In this document: positions 11,729 through 20,860 of the stretch, one piece after another
How positions within the stretch are numbered: the first letter of the stretch is position 1
Layout of the letters: every line of letters starts with the position of its first letter
Assembly (NCBI GenBank): GCA_036346205.1
Contig: JARFJB010001817.1
Location: 445,001 to 509,000, forward strand
Reading direction: 5' to 3'
DNA: 64,000 nucleotides
Origin: Vesta saturnalis
Lineage: Eukaryota; Arthropoda; Insecta; Coleoptera; Lampyridae
The notes under the pieces: generated by a model
Database searches by the model: none
What the model saw: the letters and a program-made list of their open reading frames with translations, nothing else
Told to the model about the DNA's origin: nothing
Made by a program: the position numbers and the translations under genes

Positions 11729-11857
11729 AATAAATGTAATATTTAAAAATAAAATACTATTATTTTTTGTGTGTTTTATTTCATCTAAGAGCTACATCCT
11801 TTCTACAAACTATGTAACTAATATAAGTAACTTGTTTCACAAAGTACAGGTTAAATG

Positions 11858-12751
11858 TTATAAAACAATATCATCCTTATTGATCCATGATCTTTCATCC
11901 AATCCCCACCACTTTACGAATAACTTATTATTCTTGGAGCGAAGCACTTTTTCTACTAGATATACATCGGGATACTTCGTTTTTTGTAATTCATGTTCAT
12001 AAAACCCTCCCAGTACAGGCTTTCCCTCATGTCTTCCAGCATGTACGTAGTGGGGTTAGTAATGCGAACTTTCACAATCTTAAATAGTTCACTAGACCAA
12101 TTGGGTGTGTATCCTTTGGCGAAAATATTTTTAAATTTACTGATTCGTACTATGTCACCCACAGAATATCGATTCCTATCGAATATTTTTATGTGCCTCT
12201 AGCTTTGTATGATTACCGACATCTTTGGGCTTCATTCCGATAGTTCTATGCTTACGATTGTTATAATACATGGTTATGGTATCAATTGTATCAATCCATT
12301 TGTATTTACCTTGTAGGCTAAATGACTTATATAGAGCACCCTTAATGGTTCTGATAACACGTTCCGCAATTGCAACCTTATCTGTGCTATAGGTGGAGTA
12401 ATGATTTACTCCATAACGCTGCACTAGTTTAGTAAGATGCTTATTGTAGAATTCTTTTCCTGCATCTGTCTGCAAATTGGTAGGTTTCCGTCCTTTTTTG
12501 AAGATTGTTTGCATGGCCTTGGTAACTTCTTGACCTGTTTTCGTTTTTAATCCTTTAGTCCATAAGTATTTCGAAAAACAGTCGATAACCACTAATATAT
12601 ACTTATAACCCTTATTTTGTTTGGCATATGTGTTAAATTCAGCTAAATCTGCTTGCCAAAGATCATCAAAACCTCTAATTATTGTTCGCCTTCGTTTAAA
12701 ATTTTTTCGTGCAGGTTTGTGCAATTCGTTGACGAGTTGTAATTTGGACAT
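11858..12751 (-). pseudogene. Polinton DDE integrase with chromodomain, copy 2
   Basis: The catalytic core (12751-12176) is open and keeps all three acidic residues: Asp 35, Asp 96 and Glu 130, the last in AIAERVIRT, where copy 1 has Cys for Arg. The same frameshift as in copy 1 separates the core from the SH3-like segment. Here that segment keeps its Trp (PNWSSELFKI). A private one-base loss near 12025 shifts the chromodomain frame. Integrase normally acts on the terminal repeats. Two tandem integrase copies in one element are unusual. Confidence 0.85.
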
Positions 12752-13115
12752 GGTGCTAATTTATCCACAATTTCTTTAAGTTGATGTAGTTTTTCCTCCA
12801 GCGCTAGATAAGCGTTAGCGTTTCCTTTGAAAGTTTTCTGAACTGCTTGTAAACAGAAATCAAGGTATCCTTTACTTATAGCATCACCATCTTCTTCAGG
12901 GTCAGCCAACTGTGTCAAACGATTGCCATCCAAATCAAACCTTGTTGATAAATAGTATTCCTTTGTGATGACATCTTGAGGATCTATGGGATCGGGCACA
13001 TTGCTGAGTCTCTTATACTCAATATCAAATTGATTAGCATCAATCAGTTTAAACTGAGGGGTTAGTTTCTTGAATTGATACTGGACATATGAACGTCCAA
13101 ATTTGTCAAGGGCAT
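12679..13115 (-). pseudogene. fibre-like repeat protein, copy 2
   Basis: The ATG at 13115 lies one base beyond the stop of the upstream DUF8207-like gene, and a one-base loss near 13108 breaks the N-terminus. It then runs as copy 1 through the two DP-D-KxY repeats but continues about 45 residues further, with a helical segment (ALEEKLHQLKEIVDKL) and an Asn/Cys-rich tail. The 3' end overlaps the integrase start in another frame by about 70 bases. A short shaft plus a coiled coil fits a trimeric virion appendage; function is inferred. Confidence 0.6.
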
Positions 13116-13116
13116 T

Positions 13117-14232
13117 TTAGTTGTGACATGTCGACATCAATGCATTCTCATTTATATTGTTTAGAAAGCGGTTGTTCGGTTTTTCAATGTATCCATCTTC
13201 ATATAGTTCTTCTGCAATTGATATTATGTCATTTACAACACCTGTGTTTCCCGCTAATTTTTCTGCCCACAATACCTCCAGATCACGAATTAGTTCATGT
13301 ATATCATTCCAATATTTATATTCAATAGGTCTGTTTGTTAATTCCTTAAAAAACATAGCTCCACCTCCCTTGGTCGTGGGTGATGATGATGATGATGATA
13401 GCAAGGGTTTTATTATTTGTGTATACTTTCTGCTGCGGCTTCCTCGAATCTGTGCACTTACGTCATAATCTCGCCTTACTACATTCGTAGCCTCTAAAAT
13501 AGTTGACTTTACTAGACTTAAATCGGGTTCATTCATAATAAGCAGATCATATAATCCTGGAGTCCCTTTATACGTGACACCTTTAATAATTATATCGTCT
13601 CCTTTAATTGTGATGGGTGTATTACCAATTGTCCATTTGTTAGTTTTGGTATTATAGTGGACTCCATACGTATGATCAATATCACCTTCAGTATTCTTCA
13701 AAATACGTTCAACATATATACGCAATTCATTGTACTGCTCGAGAAATTCTTCTGAGATGGGTTCATTATGGGAATCATCTGCGTTACTAGGCAGTTCTTC
13801 TTCTTCCTCCCCAGTATTAATCTCTCCCACGACGGATGTATCTAAGAAAGATGGAAGACTTGGGGGAGGATTTCTTTGAAAAAACGGAAGCTGACCTTTG
13901 GACTAGTAGCACCCTTACTTGAATCACCTAATGGAGTGAGGCCTGGGGTCCGTTGAATTTGAGCTAGCGAACTAGTGGGGATAGTAGCGTGCTTCCTTGG
14001 AAATATGAATACGGGTGTTTTTTTGGGTTTAACGCCAATAGACTCCTTTTTAGGTGTTTTTTTATCGATTTTATTTACTATTTCAGTTAAGAGGTTCTAT
14101 TAAAGGCTTATAACTACTTTCGAATGTTCTTTCATTATCAATGCGAGCAGTCTTAATACTGTTATACTTCTGCTGTATTATTTTACGAACCTGAATCATT
14201 TTTTTCTTTAATATCATTTCCTTGTTATCCAT
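13117..14232 (-). pseudogene. DUF8207-like protein
   Basis: From ATG 14232 the protein has a basic helical N-terminus, a Lys/Pro/Ser-rich linker and an acidic stretch. A conserved-looking domain with HTYGVHY, KWTIGNTPI, YKGTPGLYDLL and SAQIRGSRSRKYTQIIKPL follows, then a Ser run, TKGGGA and a helical tail. I recall this domain as DUF8207, widespread in arthropod genomes beside Polinton integrases; its function is unknown. The mix of charged tail and Gly-rich motif would fit a minor virion or DNA-associated protein, but that is a guess. Two frame breaks (near 14085 and 13845) split it. It sits between the ATPase and the fibre-like gene. Confidence 0.65.
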
Positions 14233-14344
14233 TGTAGTAAAACGGGTTTGCTGAACAGATACCGGTTTACCTCGAACAGATAGCTGTTTACACAAGCTGT
14301 TAATACCTAAACAGATCAGTACCTACTAAACTACTGTAAGCAGT

Positions 14345-15046
14345 TTAAGGTATTATATATTCATCAAATCTTTTCCTATAGCGACCATTATTAACTTCAG
14401 CATCCTTGTTTATGACCATGAAACCAAACAGATCTACCCAGCATTTTGAACACATGTCCCGAAATGATTTCATGCTTGTGGTTGGACTTATATGATCCTC
14501 ATACACATGTTTTAGGTTTAATTCATCTTGCCCAAATAATATAATTAGCTTCGCATTGTCACGAATTAATTGCTTTGGAATTTTACTGTAAGTTTGACCC
14601 AAATAGAAACAGTGAATATCGTTATGTCTACCCATAGAAAAATATGCCCTTATGTTATTTTGATTTTCACAAGCGATATCATCGAAGATAAAAATAGAGT
14701 TTGATTTTGCACATCTTGATTATCACTGAAGGTAAAGTAACCTATATCCCTCATTGGAAGTAAGATTTCCTGTAAAAGTTTGTACTTGTTTTGATTCAAT
14801 GACTTAGAGTATACGTATACATGTTTAAATTTCAAGCCATTTTTCTCGGTAATCAGACTGATCATTGCGTTTGTTTTACTACAATGGGAGGGGCTACATA
14901 TGTATAATACCACGTATACTATTAGGAAGTAAACCACCATGTTTTGAAGTAATAGACTTTTCATCAAAGTCATGATTTTGAATTGATGGTTTTTGTTTTT
15001 GAGCAACTACTTTCATCGTTAGTGGATGAAATAAAACTAAACGCAT
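14345..15046 (-). pseudogene. Polinton genome-packaging ATPase (FtsK/HerA, A32-like)
   Basis: Motor that pumps DNA into capsids in related viruses. The P-loop region reads SPSHCSKTNAM instead of the family GxxxCGKT pattern: both Gly positions are Ser, by G-to-A changes on the coding strand. The Walker B segment IFIFDDIA is visible near 14690 in a shifted frame. It is followed by MGRHNDIHCFYLGQTYSKIP, KQLIRDNAKLIILF and a C-terminal GRYRKRFDEYIIP block typical of the family. A small insertion before the P-loop (near 14895) and a frameshift near 14700 break it. About 230 residues, the usual length. Confidence 0.85.
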
Positions 15047-15089
15047 AATTACAACATTTTTATTTATATACTAGGCTATATTACAATAA

Positions 15090-16282
15090 CTATAACTTTT
15101 TCACTTCCCCAGTGAGTGGGCTGTACTGCACAATAGCATCATAGAGAATGAGACCATAGACAACAATTCCATTATCGAAAGGTGTTAGAGATTCCATTTC
15201 CAATTTGATGTCTACTGTTGAGTTTTTTAAGGATTCATTTTGTTTAGAGCAGTCCATTACATATACTGGACATGATTTGAATTCGGAATAGTTGAATAAT
15301 GCATATTTATCATCTTCACCATAGTAATCACATCGAAATTTCAAAAAATTGCCATAGGCAGGTATTTATTGGTTACCACTGAAGTTCAAATGCATTGCTT
15401 CATATGGATAATACTCAGAATTCAGATGTACTTTAAAATTTTTGATGTTAATGTGATCAAAATTTCCGGCCCTTCCTGACCTTGTATACCTGTTACCTTG
15501 TTGGAATGCAACAATTATCCAACGTGGTTTTTCCAGTTGCGTTGATGTTTTTATTGGCCATATGTCTGAGGTTGCCTGTTTTAAAGAAGGTAATTCATAT
15601 AACTCCCATTGACGAAATGGAACAGTAATAATAGAATTTTTATTGATTCCTTGAAACAAGTTAAGTTTCGCAGCATCACTAAGTGTTAAGTACGGTACTT
15701 TCCATTGAATTTTATTTAAGGTTATTGCGGCATCAACTTCACCATAGTAACAGTTTGTATCGCTTCTAGATCGAATTAAAACCAACTCTTGGCGCATATT
15801 CACGATTACCTCACGATAATCCTTCATTATTGCAAATATGTGGTTCAATGGTATGCATGCTGTAAAAGATTTTTCTCCATTTTGCTCATCGAATTCTACT
15901 TGTAATGGTTCTTCATTCTTTGGTGACCATCCCAAATGACTTAGTGCTTTGCTTTTGCTTGCCGTATAAGAAATATATCCCTTAAGCGTAGATGTTATTC
16001 CTGAATTTCTACAAACATCCACACTCTGACCACCTAACTCATAACGAATTTGTTCGAAAAGAAAGTTCGGGAAATTGTTGGTTAAGCTGCATGCTTTTCT
16101 TTCATCTTCTTTTTTGAGCTCAAGTTTACCTTCTATGTACAGAAAACTATCATAAGTAGCCGTAATTAGATCTTGACTTTGAATTAAGATTCGTATCCAT
16201 ATGGAAGATATGTGTGAATATCTGATTTAATTATAGTATCATCAAAATGTACGTTTTGAAAGACGTTTAACGATTCTGCCAT
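15090..16282 (-). pseudogene. Polinton major capsid protein (double jelly-roll type)
   Basis: A protein of about 400 codons in the position expected for the hexon-like major capsid protein, between the packaging ATPase and the minor capsid gene. Beta-rich composition with alternating hydrophobic strands throughout, and no membrane segment. It begins at ATG 16282. One frameshift lies near 16188, and an in-frame TAA at 15366-15368 precedes the last 90 codons, which remain open to the terminal stop at 15090. The fold is inferred from position and family resemblance, not seen directly. In relatives this protein builds the icosahedral shell. Confidence 0.72.
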
Positions 16283-16428
16283 TGTGGTTGAGAACTTTTA
16301 AACCAATTGACGTTAAAAAGTATTTCTCTGCAGATGTTAACCGCAATGAAGGTTAATGACTAATTAATGACTTACTGTAGGGATGATGTCTTTTATATGA
16401 GTTTTTGAAAGATGGAATTGGTCCTGGA

Positions 16429-17107
16429 TTAATTCTCAGACCCATGTTCTTTTAGTTCTAAGCGTACAGTGAATGGTTCACTTCCACCAAAGTCTATTAG
16501 TTCACCCTTTTGATTAGGAAAAATTAATTGTTATATTACTAATAATGTCAGTGTTTACTTCTAAATATTGAGTATTGCTTGGAGTTTTATCTAGACGATA
16601 ACCTGAAGGAACTGAAACATCAATCTTATGTAATACTTTAACAGGTTTCCCGTTTCGATAAGATCTCTTTATAATGTTGCACTCTACGTGTAGATTAGTG
16701 TGTTTAAGTATTTGGATGTCTAACGCAGATGTATGTAAAATATTTGGTTCTAATATTTTAGACTCAAACCCTAGCATGCGCCCAATACAATTTTCTTTAG
16801 TAAAATCAATCTCAAATGAACTGTTTATCTCACATTTAAGTGTATTGTTGTTTGGTCTAATGATAAACTTTTCTGTGGGTATTTTAGATTTTAGATAATC
16901 GTTTATTTGATCTAACTCATATGCACCGTGTGGAATATTAATCACTTGCAAATGAGATGGATTTGTTCTAAAATAAAATCTATCGTTGCCTGTATAAATG
17001 TTTCTAATGCTGTTGCAGCCGTAAAATCCAACCAATCCAATGACGTATTTCTTCCCCAAATCTAGCTCTATCGGTGGATAGAAGTTGTAGCTAGGTGTTA
17101 CCAACAC
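16429..17107 (-). pseudogene. Polinton minor capsid (penton-like) protein
   Basis: About 220 residues with the family pattern PPIELDLGKKYVIGLVGFYG near the N-terminus, a beta-rich middle and a C-terminal IDFGGSEPFTVRLELK block, which lies in a shifted frame after 16514. No ATG: the first 10-15 residues appear in another frame near 17110-17150. Single jelly-roll penton proteins occupy this place beside the major capsid gene in Polintons. Frameshifts at both ends make the copy non-functional. Confidence 0.7.
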
Positions 17108-17159
17108 CTTCTAAACTGAATGTTATTGAGATAACTGAGAAAATTTGATGTTGTGCTGA

Positions 17160-17489
17160 TTATTTATATAAAAATTGTAGGCATAGGAGTCCGCAAATAA
17201 TTGTATTAAACTCTTGATCTTGGTTGTAATGATAATATATTTTACACCCCCGAAAGTAGTTAACCACTTCGTTTGGTGGTCGAATATTACCGAAACTATC
17301 GTAATACCATACCTTTTTACCACGTTATTTGTAGCAAACCTGGTCCTCTTTGGCTATCTAAGTTAATAATTCCAGATTCATTTTTCCGTGGCAATTTAGG
17401 CATGCTATCTCTCATAAAAATATCCCTAAAGTACGGTACGTTTTTGGGGTATTTCTTTAAATCAGTATCCGTTAACGGTCTTCCTGGTA
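17160..17489 (-). pseudogene. adenain-type (Ulp1-like) cysteine protease
   Basis: Maturation protease of the virion. The N-terminal half shows LTDTDLKKYPK and a segment ending IINLDSQ; the C-terminal half shows YYDSFGNIRPP (the acidic catalytic residue lies here) and ICGLLCLQFL with the likely nucleophile Cys. Between them, near 17320-17345, the sequence is shifted and shortened and the expected catalytic His is not present. The region is about 110 codons, at the short end for the family. The start is unclear; CTG near 17489 may replace ATG. It overlaps the upstream PLA2-type gene by a few bases. Confidence 0.7.
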
Positions 17490-18315
17490 ATCTATACAGT
17501 TTTTTGGAAACGGTTTTAAGTATAATGCACCACCACCAGATTTGTTTGGTTTTAGATCTAGTGCACCGCCTTTCTTATTCATGGAGCCTATAACGACCGA
17601 TTCCATTATGCGATTATGGCGCGATGTCTCTTCCTGCAATTTTTTAGCATTTCTAGCATTATTGACTGCTTTAGCAATTCCTGATGCACCGCCAGCTAAA
17701 GCACCGATTGCTGATAATCCTGCGAATAACGGAATAAGAAATGGTAAAAACCCTCCTTGTTTAGGTAGAGGAATTACTCTAGGAACTTTAATGTTTTTCT
17801 TTCCTCCTAACCTTTTTACCACACGTTTTGCCGTTGAAAGAGGTGACTTTATTGTGTCTGAAATTTCCGTTAGGTTTAATTTTTTTAGCTATTGTTTTTC
17901 GTAAATGCAATAAATTTCTACCATTGCATTTCTTCTTCAGATTAGATCGACGTTTACACCCCATTCCCAATTTTCTCTTTGCTTTCATGATGGTACTGAC
18001 TGCTAAAGCTGCAGTTCGTTCACCTAACGTTGCGTCTAATGATTTAAAGCGCTCCCAAGTTTTTTGTTGCAAAATTTTATCTACTTTATGTCTACTTTCT
18101 AAATCTCGGTAATCTCTGTAACTGATATCATGAAGTTTGCATTGAGCATCTAAGTGATTAATACCGGGGTCACCGCGTGCGAATCGTTTTTCTAACTTTG
18201 TACCAGGACCGCAATACTGGTAACCAGGTAAATGCAATTCAAACGAAAGTTTATTGATTAGACCATTCACTAAGCCACCACCACCACCTACACTCTTTCG
18301 CTTCTTAACTAGCAT
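17472..18315 (-). pseudogene. PLA2-domain and membrane-active virion protein
   Basis: Starts at ATG 18315. Residues 30-70 carry a parvovirus-type phospholipase A2 signature: YCGPGTKLEKR, then HDISY with the His-Asp pair. A long Lys/Arg-rich stretch follows. After a one-base shift near 17810 comes a hydrophobic glycine-rich segment (FLIPLFAGLSAIGALAGGA) and a tail with LYLKPF. This combination, lytic or membrane-penetrating activity plus a DNA-binding basic region, occurs in Polintons and adintoviruses, where the hydrophobic part is compared with adenovirus pVI/pX. PLA2 identity is from motifs; joining of the two frames into one gene is inferred. Confidence 0.75.
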
Positions 18316-18387
18316 TGTTTACCTGGATGGATAGAACGGGGTATTTATACCTAAATTGAGAAAACCAAATCATAGTTATTTCTTCAT

Positions 18388-19296
18388 TCAGTAAATGCTA
18401 TACATTAGATAAGCAGGACGATAATACAAAATTTCCATTAAACATACAGTGTTATGTGAATTAATATTATACTTAGCATTTATAACATCATCAATATCTT
18501 TATAAATGTCACCACCACGGAATTCTTTCTCACGAAAACGACGGTAGTCAAAAACTTGTTGTATGAACTTTTCATCAAAACACACCAGATTGTAAGATTC
18601 AAGAAATTCCAATCTATAGCTTATTATATCCTTTAAATTGAATAGTTCTTCTATACTATGTGAGTTGAATGTGCAAGAACAGCAGTTGTAGTTTTCTATC
18701 ATAACAGTTTTCAAAATTCTGTCATATCCTTTAATTAATTCCCAATTGTAATAAATACCAAGATTGCTAGATAGAGATTCATAATGTTGATCATAGATTA
18801 TATCTTCTTCTTCGTTTACATTTGACCAGTCAATTTTATTTTCAATTTCTTGGGATCGGAAAAATTGTAATTCTACATATGAATGCCATCTTAGAAGCTC
18901 ATTCCATTCCTTCATATCCAACACTACATTATTGCTTTGATCAGTTAGCACACCCAATACGCACTACTGGTGCAAGCTTGAGGTGCGTACTGTATCCAAT
19001 TTCATATGTTTTGCATGATGAGTATCGTTCGATAGTTTATAATAAATACAATCGATTAAGTATTCATTAGCTGCTTGTTTATACACCTCAGATAAATCAT
19101 ATGGCTGTCTGTCAGTGTCAGAAGAATAGCCTTCATCGTGTTTCTCTTCATTTTTACTTCTATTACCACCATCACTATTTTGACAGCACCAACAACACAA
19201 AGTAAAATTGTTATTGCAACTATGTGGGGTATCCATATATAACGGTGAACTTCTGATTTTGGATCGTTCCAGAAATGATGTTATTGCTGCCTGCAT
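18388..19296 (-). pseudogene. hypothetical Polinton protein
   Basis: From ATG 19296, about 300 codons with a single in-frame TAG (18964-18966) in an otherwise open frame. The N-terminal part has a Cys-rich patch (TLCCWCCQ) and an acidic Ser/Asp stretch. The C-terminal part is helical, acidic and Tyr-rich, with CCSC near the middle. No signal peptide or membrane segment. It lies between the PLA2 gene and the last small gene, on the virion-gene strand. I do not recognise a family. Confidence 0.55.
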
Positions 19297-19399
19297 TATA
19301 ACTACTGTACTTGCTTGCAATTGCACTAGGACTAAACGCTGTTTAAGAAATCATTTTAGTTAAATCATGCGGGTGGGGTTGTGGTACTACTATTAAAAA

Positions 19400-19687
19400 C
19401 TAAATGTTGTTTGTTGTTTTCCCGACTGCACCAAAACTACCCATGAAGACATCCCTCGTGTTTAGCTGCGTTTTAAATCCTTCCATTCGATTTTCTTGTT
19501 TCAAATACTCATAAAAGCGTTGAGGTAATATACATTTAAAATCATCCGTTTCCATCACTATACGTTCACCATGCTTAGTATTTATTACTCCCACATTAAT
19601 CACTTTATACCTTTTTGATATCTCGAAGTCACATGCACTTTTAAAAAGTTTGCAGTGGGTGTTTTGCTTTAACCCTGCTAATTCCAT
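19400..19687 (-). CDS. small Polinton protein, possibly OB-fold
   Basis: An intact frame of 95 residues from ATG 19687. The core KRYKVINVGVINTKHGERIVMETDDFKCILP is a run of short beta strands ending in ILPQRF, a pattern I associate with small OB-like or nucleic-acid-binding proteins encoded near arthropod Polintons. That resemblance is from memory and weak. It is the first gene inside the right terminal repeat and one of very few unbroken frames in the element. Confidence 0.5.
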   Translation of the reverse strand: MELAGLKQNTHCKLFKSACDFEISKRYKVINVGVINTKHGERIVMETDDFKCILPQRFYEYLKQENRMEGFKTQLNTRDVFMGSFGAVGKTTNNI

Positions 19688-19934
19688 GTTTAACAATTAC
19701 AAGTTGCTAACTGACTGATCTCAACACACCCGCTGTGGTTTATATCACAAAAATGTGTCCTTGACTTAAGTACCTATGACAACTTGTTAAATACACACAC
19801 CTACTTTTAGTTTAGTAAATTATTCCACCTTGACCCAAATTAATAAGCACCATTCGACCTTGGTCTACTTTTTAGCATAGACAACGCATTCTTCTTGTTT
19901 CCATGAATTGATTCTATTTTTATACTTCTAAGAA

Positions 19935-20206
19935 TTGTCATACGATACCCCTATGGGTCAATAACCTTTGACCGCACTATTTTTAGACTTCTAAGAATTG
20001 TAATATGATGACATTGCAATTTCTATTTTTAGCTTCTAACCTTGACAAATTTCCCGCCAAAAATGAGGATGTGACATTGCAATTTTTTTTAGCGAGCTCC
20101 TGAAATTTAAATTTCCCGCCAAAAGTTTGGCCTTGAAGAAATCCAAAAGCTTACATTTCTCACCACCAGAGGGCGAGTGACCTTGAACTGGTCCAGAACC
20201 GGCCCT
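19935..20206 (-). repeat. Polinton right terminal inverted repeat
   Basis: Reverse complement of the left terminal repeat at 1212-1455. Ends CCGGCCCT. Diverged by many indels. Confidence 0.88.
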
Positions 20207-20845
20207 TAATTACTGCTTGCTTCCATTTTGATTCTTTAATAGACATTAACAAATGCGACGTCATCATCTCCGATGGCATTATAACCATTCACAGAACATT
20301 TTACGAACATTTTTAGGTTGGAAAAGCTTAATCGGGAATTATATCATGCATGTCACTCTTACAAAATGTGCCAAAAACAGGACGCGTCCAGTGGAAAACT
20401 TTGATGTGAGCAAATTCGCGACCGTATTTTTGGCACTTTCACGTATTTCAGGGGCGTACATGCAAGATTATTTTGATTGTCTTCCATGTTCGTGTTCGTC
20501 ACAGAATTTGTATAAAACAGAAGGCGACTAGATCAAATTTTCACTTTTAAAAAAAGTCGTAGCTATGCCACTCGTTTTTAAACTTGAATTATTGCTTCAA
20601 AACTGGTCTTATGCAACTTATTTTGTAATGTACTATTACCGTATGCAATGTCATCATTTGGAAATTGGTGAGTACGTCGTATAAAAAAAATCGTGTATTT
20701 TCCAATATAAAGTAGGTTTAGAAGACAATGTTGTAAGTACAGGTTAGGTTTATTCCCTCGATTAAACATAGTTGCCACATACAGCCCACTAAAATTCGAC
20801 TGGGTTTGGGCTTGACAAGTACTTTTTTTCTGGAAACGTCCTCTC
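20207..20845 (+). other. piggyBac 5' segment right of the Polinton
   Basis: Continues the piggyBac sequence cut at 1211. It holds an open frame of 92 codons (20253-20531) that I cannot relate to piggyBac transposase, probably chance. The transposase similarity starts near 20845. Confidence 0.4.
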
Positions 20846-20860
20846 ACCGCAGCGGAGCTT

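Larger units (their letters stand above)
10684..13240. repeat. tandem duplication, copy 2 (2,557 bp)
   Basis: The copy keeps continuity on its right side with the complete DUF8207-like gene, while copy 1 keeps continuity on its left with the polymerase. The junction is at TTTACAACA/TAAT (10675-10687), with only a few bases of homology, which suggests end joining or template switching rather than recombination between long repeats. Confidence 0.93.
1212..20206 (-). mobile_element. Polinton/Maverick (adintovirus-like) element, decayed
   Basis: An 18,995-bp unit with terminal inverted repeats starting AGGGCCGGTTCTGGACCAG, so it begins AG and ends CT as Polintons do. It encodes protein-primed DNA polymerase B, DDE integrase with chromodomain, packaging ATPase, major and minor capsid proteins, adenain-type protease and a PLA2 protein, which is the diagnostic Polinton set. 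Flanks TAATTT (1204-1209) and TAATTA (20207-20212) agree at five of six positions and could be the eroded 6-bp target duplication; the left copy lies two bases from the repeat. Nearly every gene is broken, so it is an old or error-laden copy. Confidence 0.92.

Noticed and set aside
20253..20531. A gene upstream of the piggyBac transposase
   Set aside because: No similarity to piggyBac accessory proteins and no signs of coding constraint; kept only as a remark.
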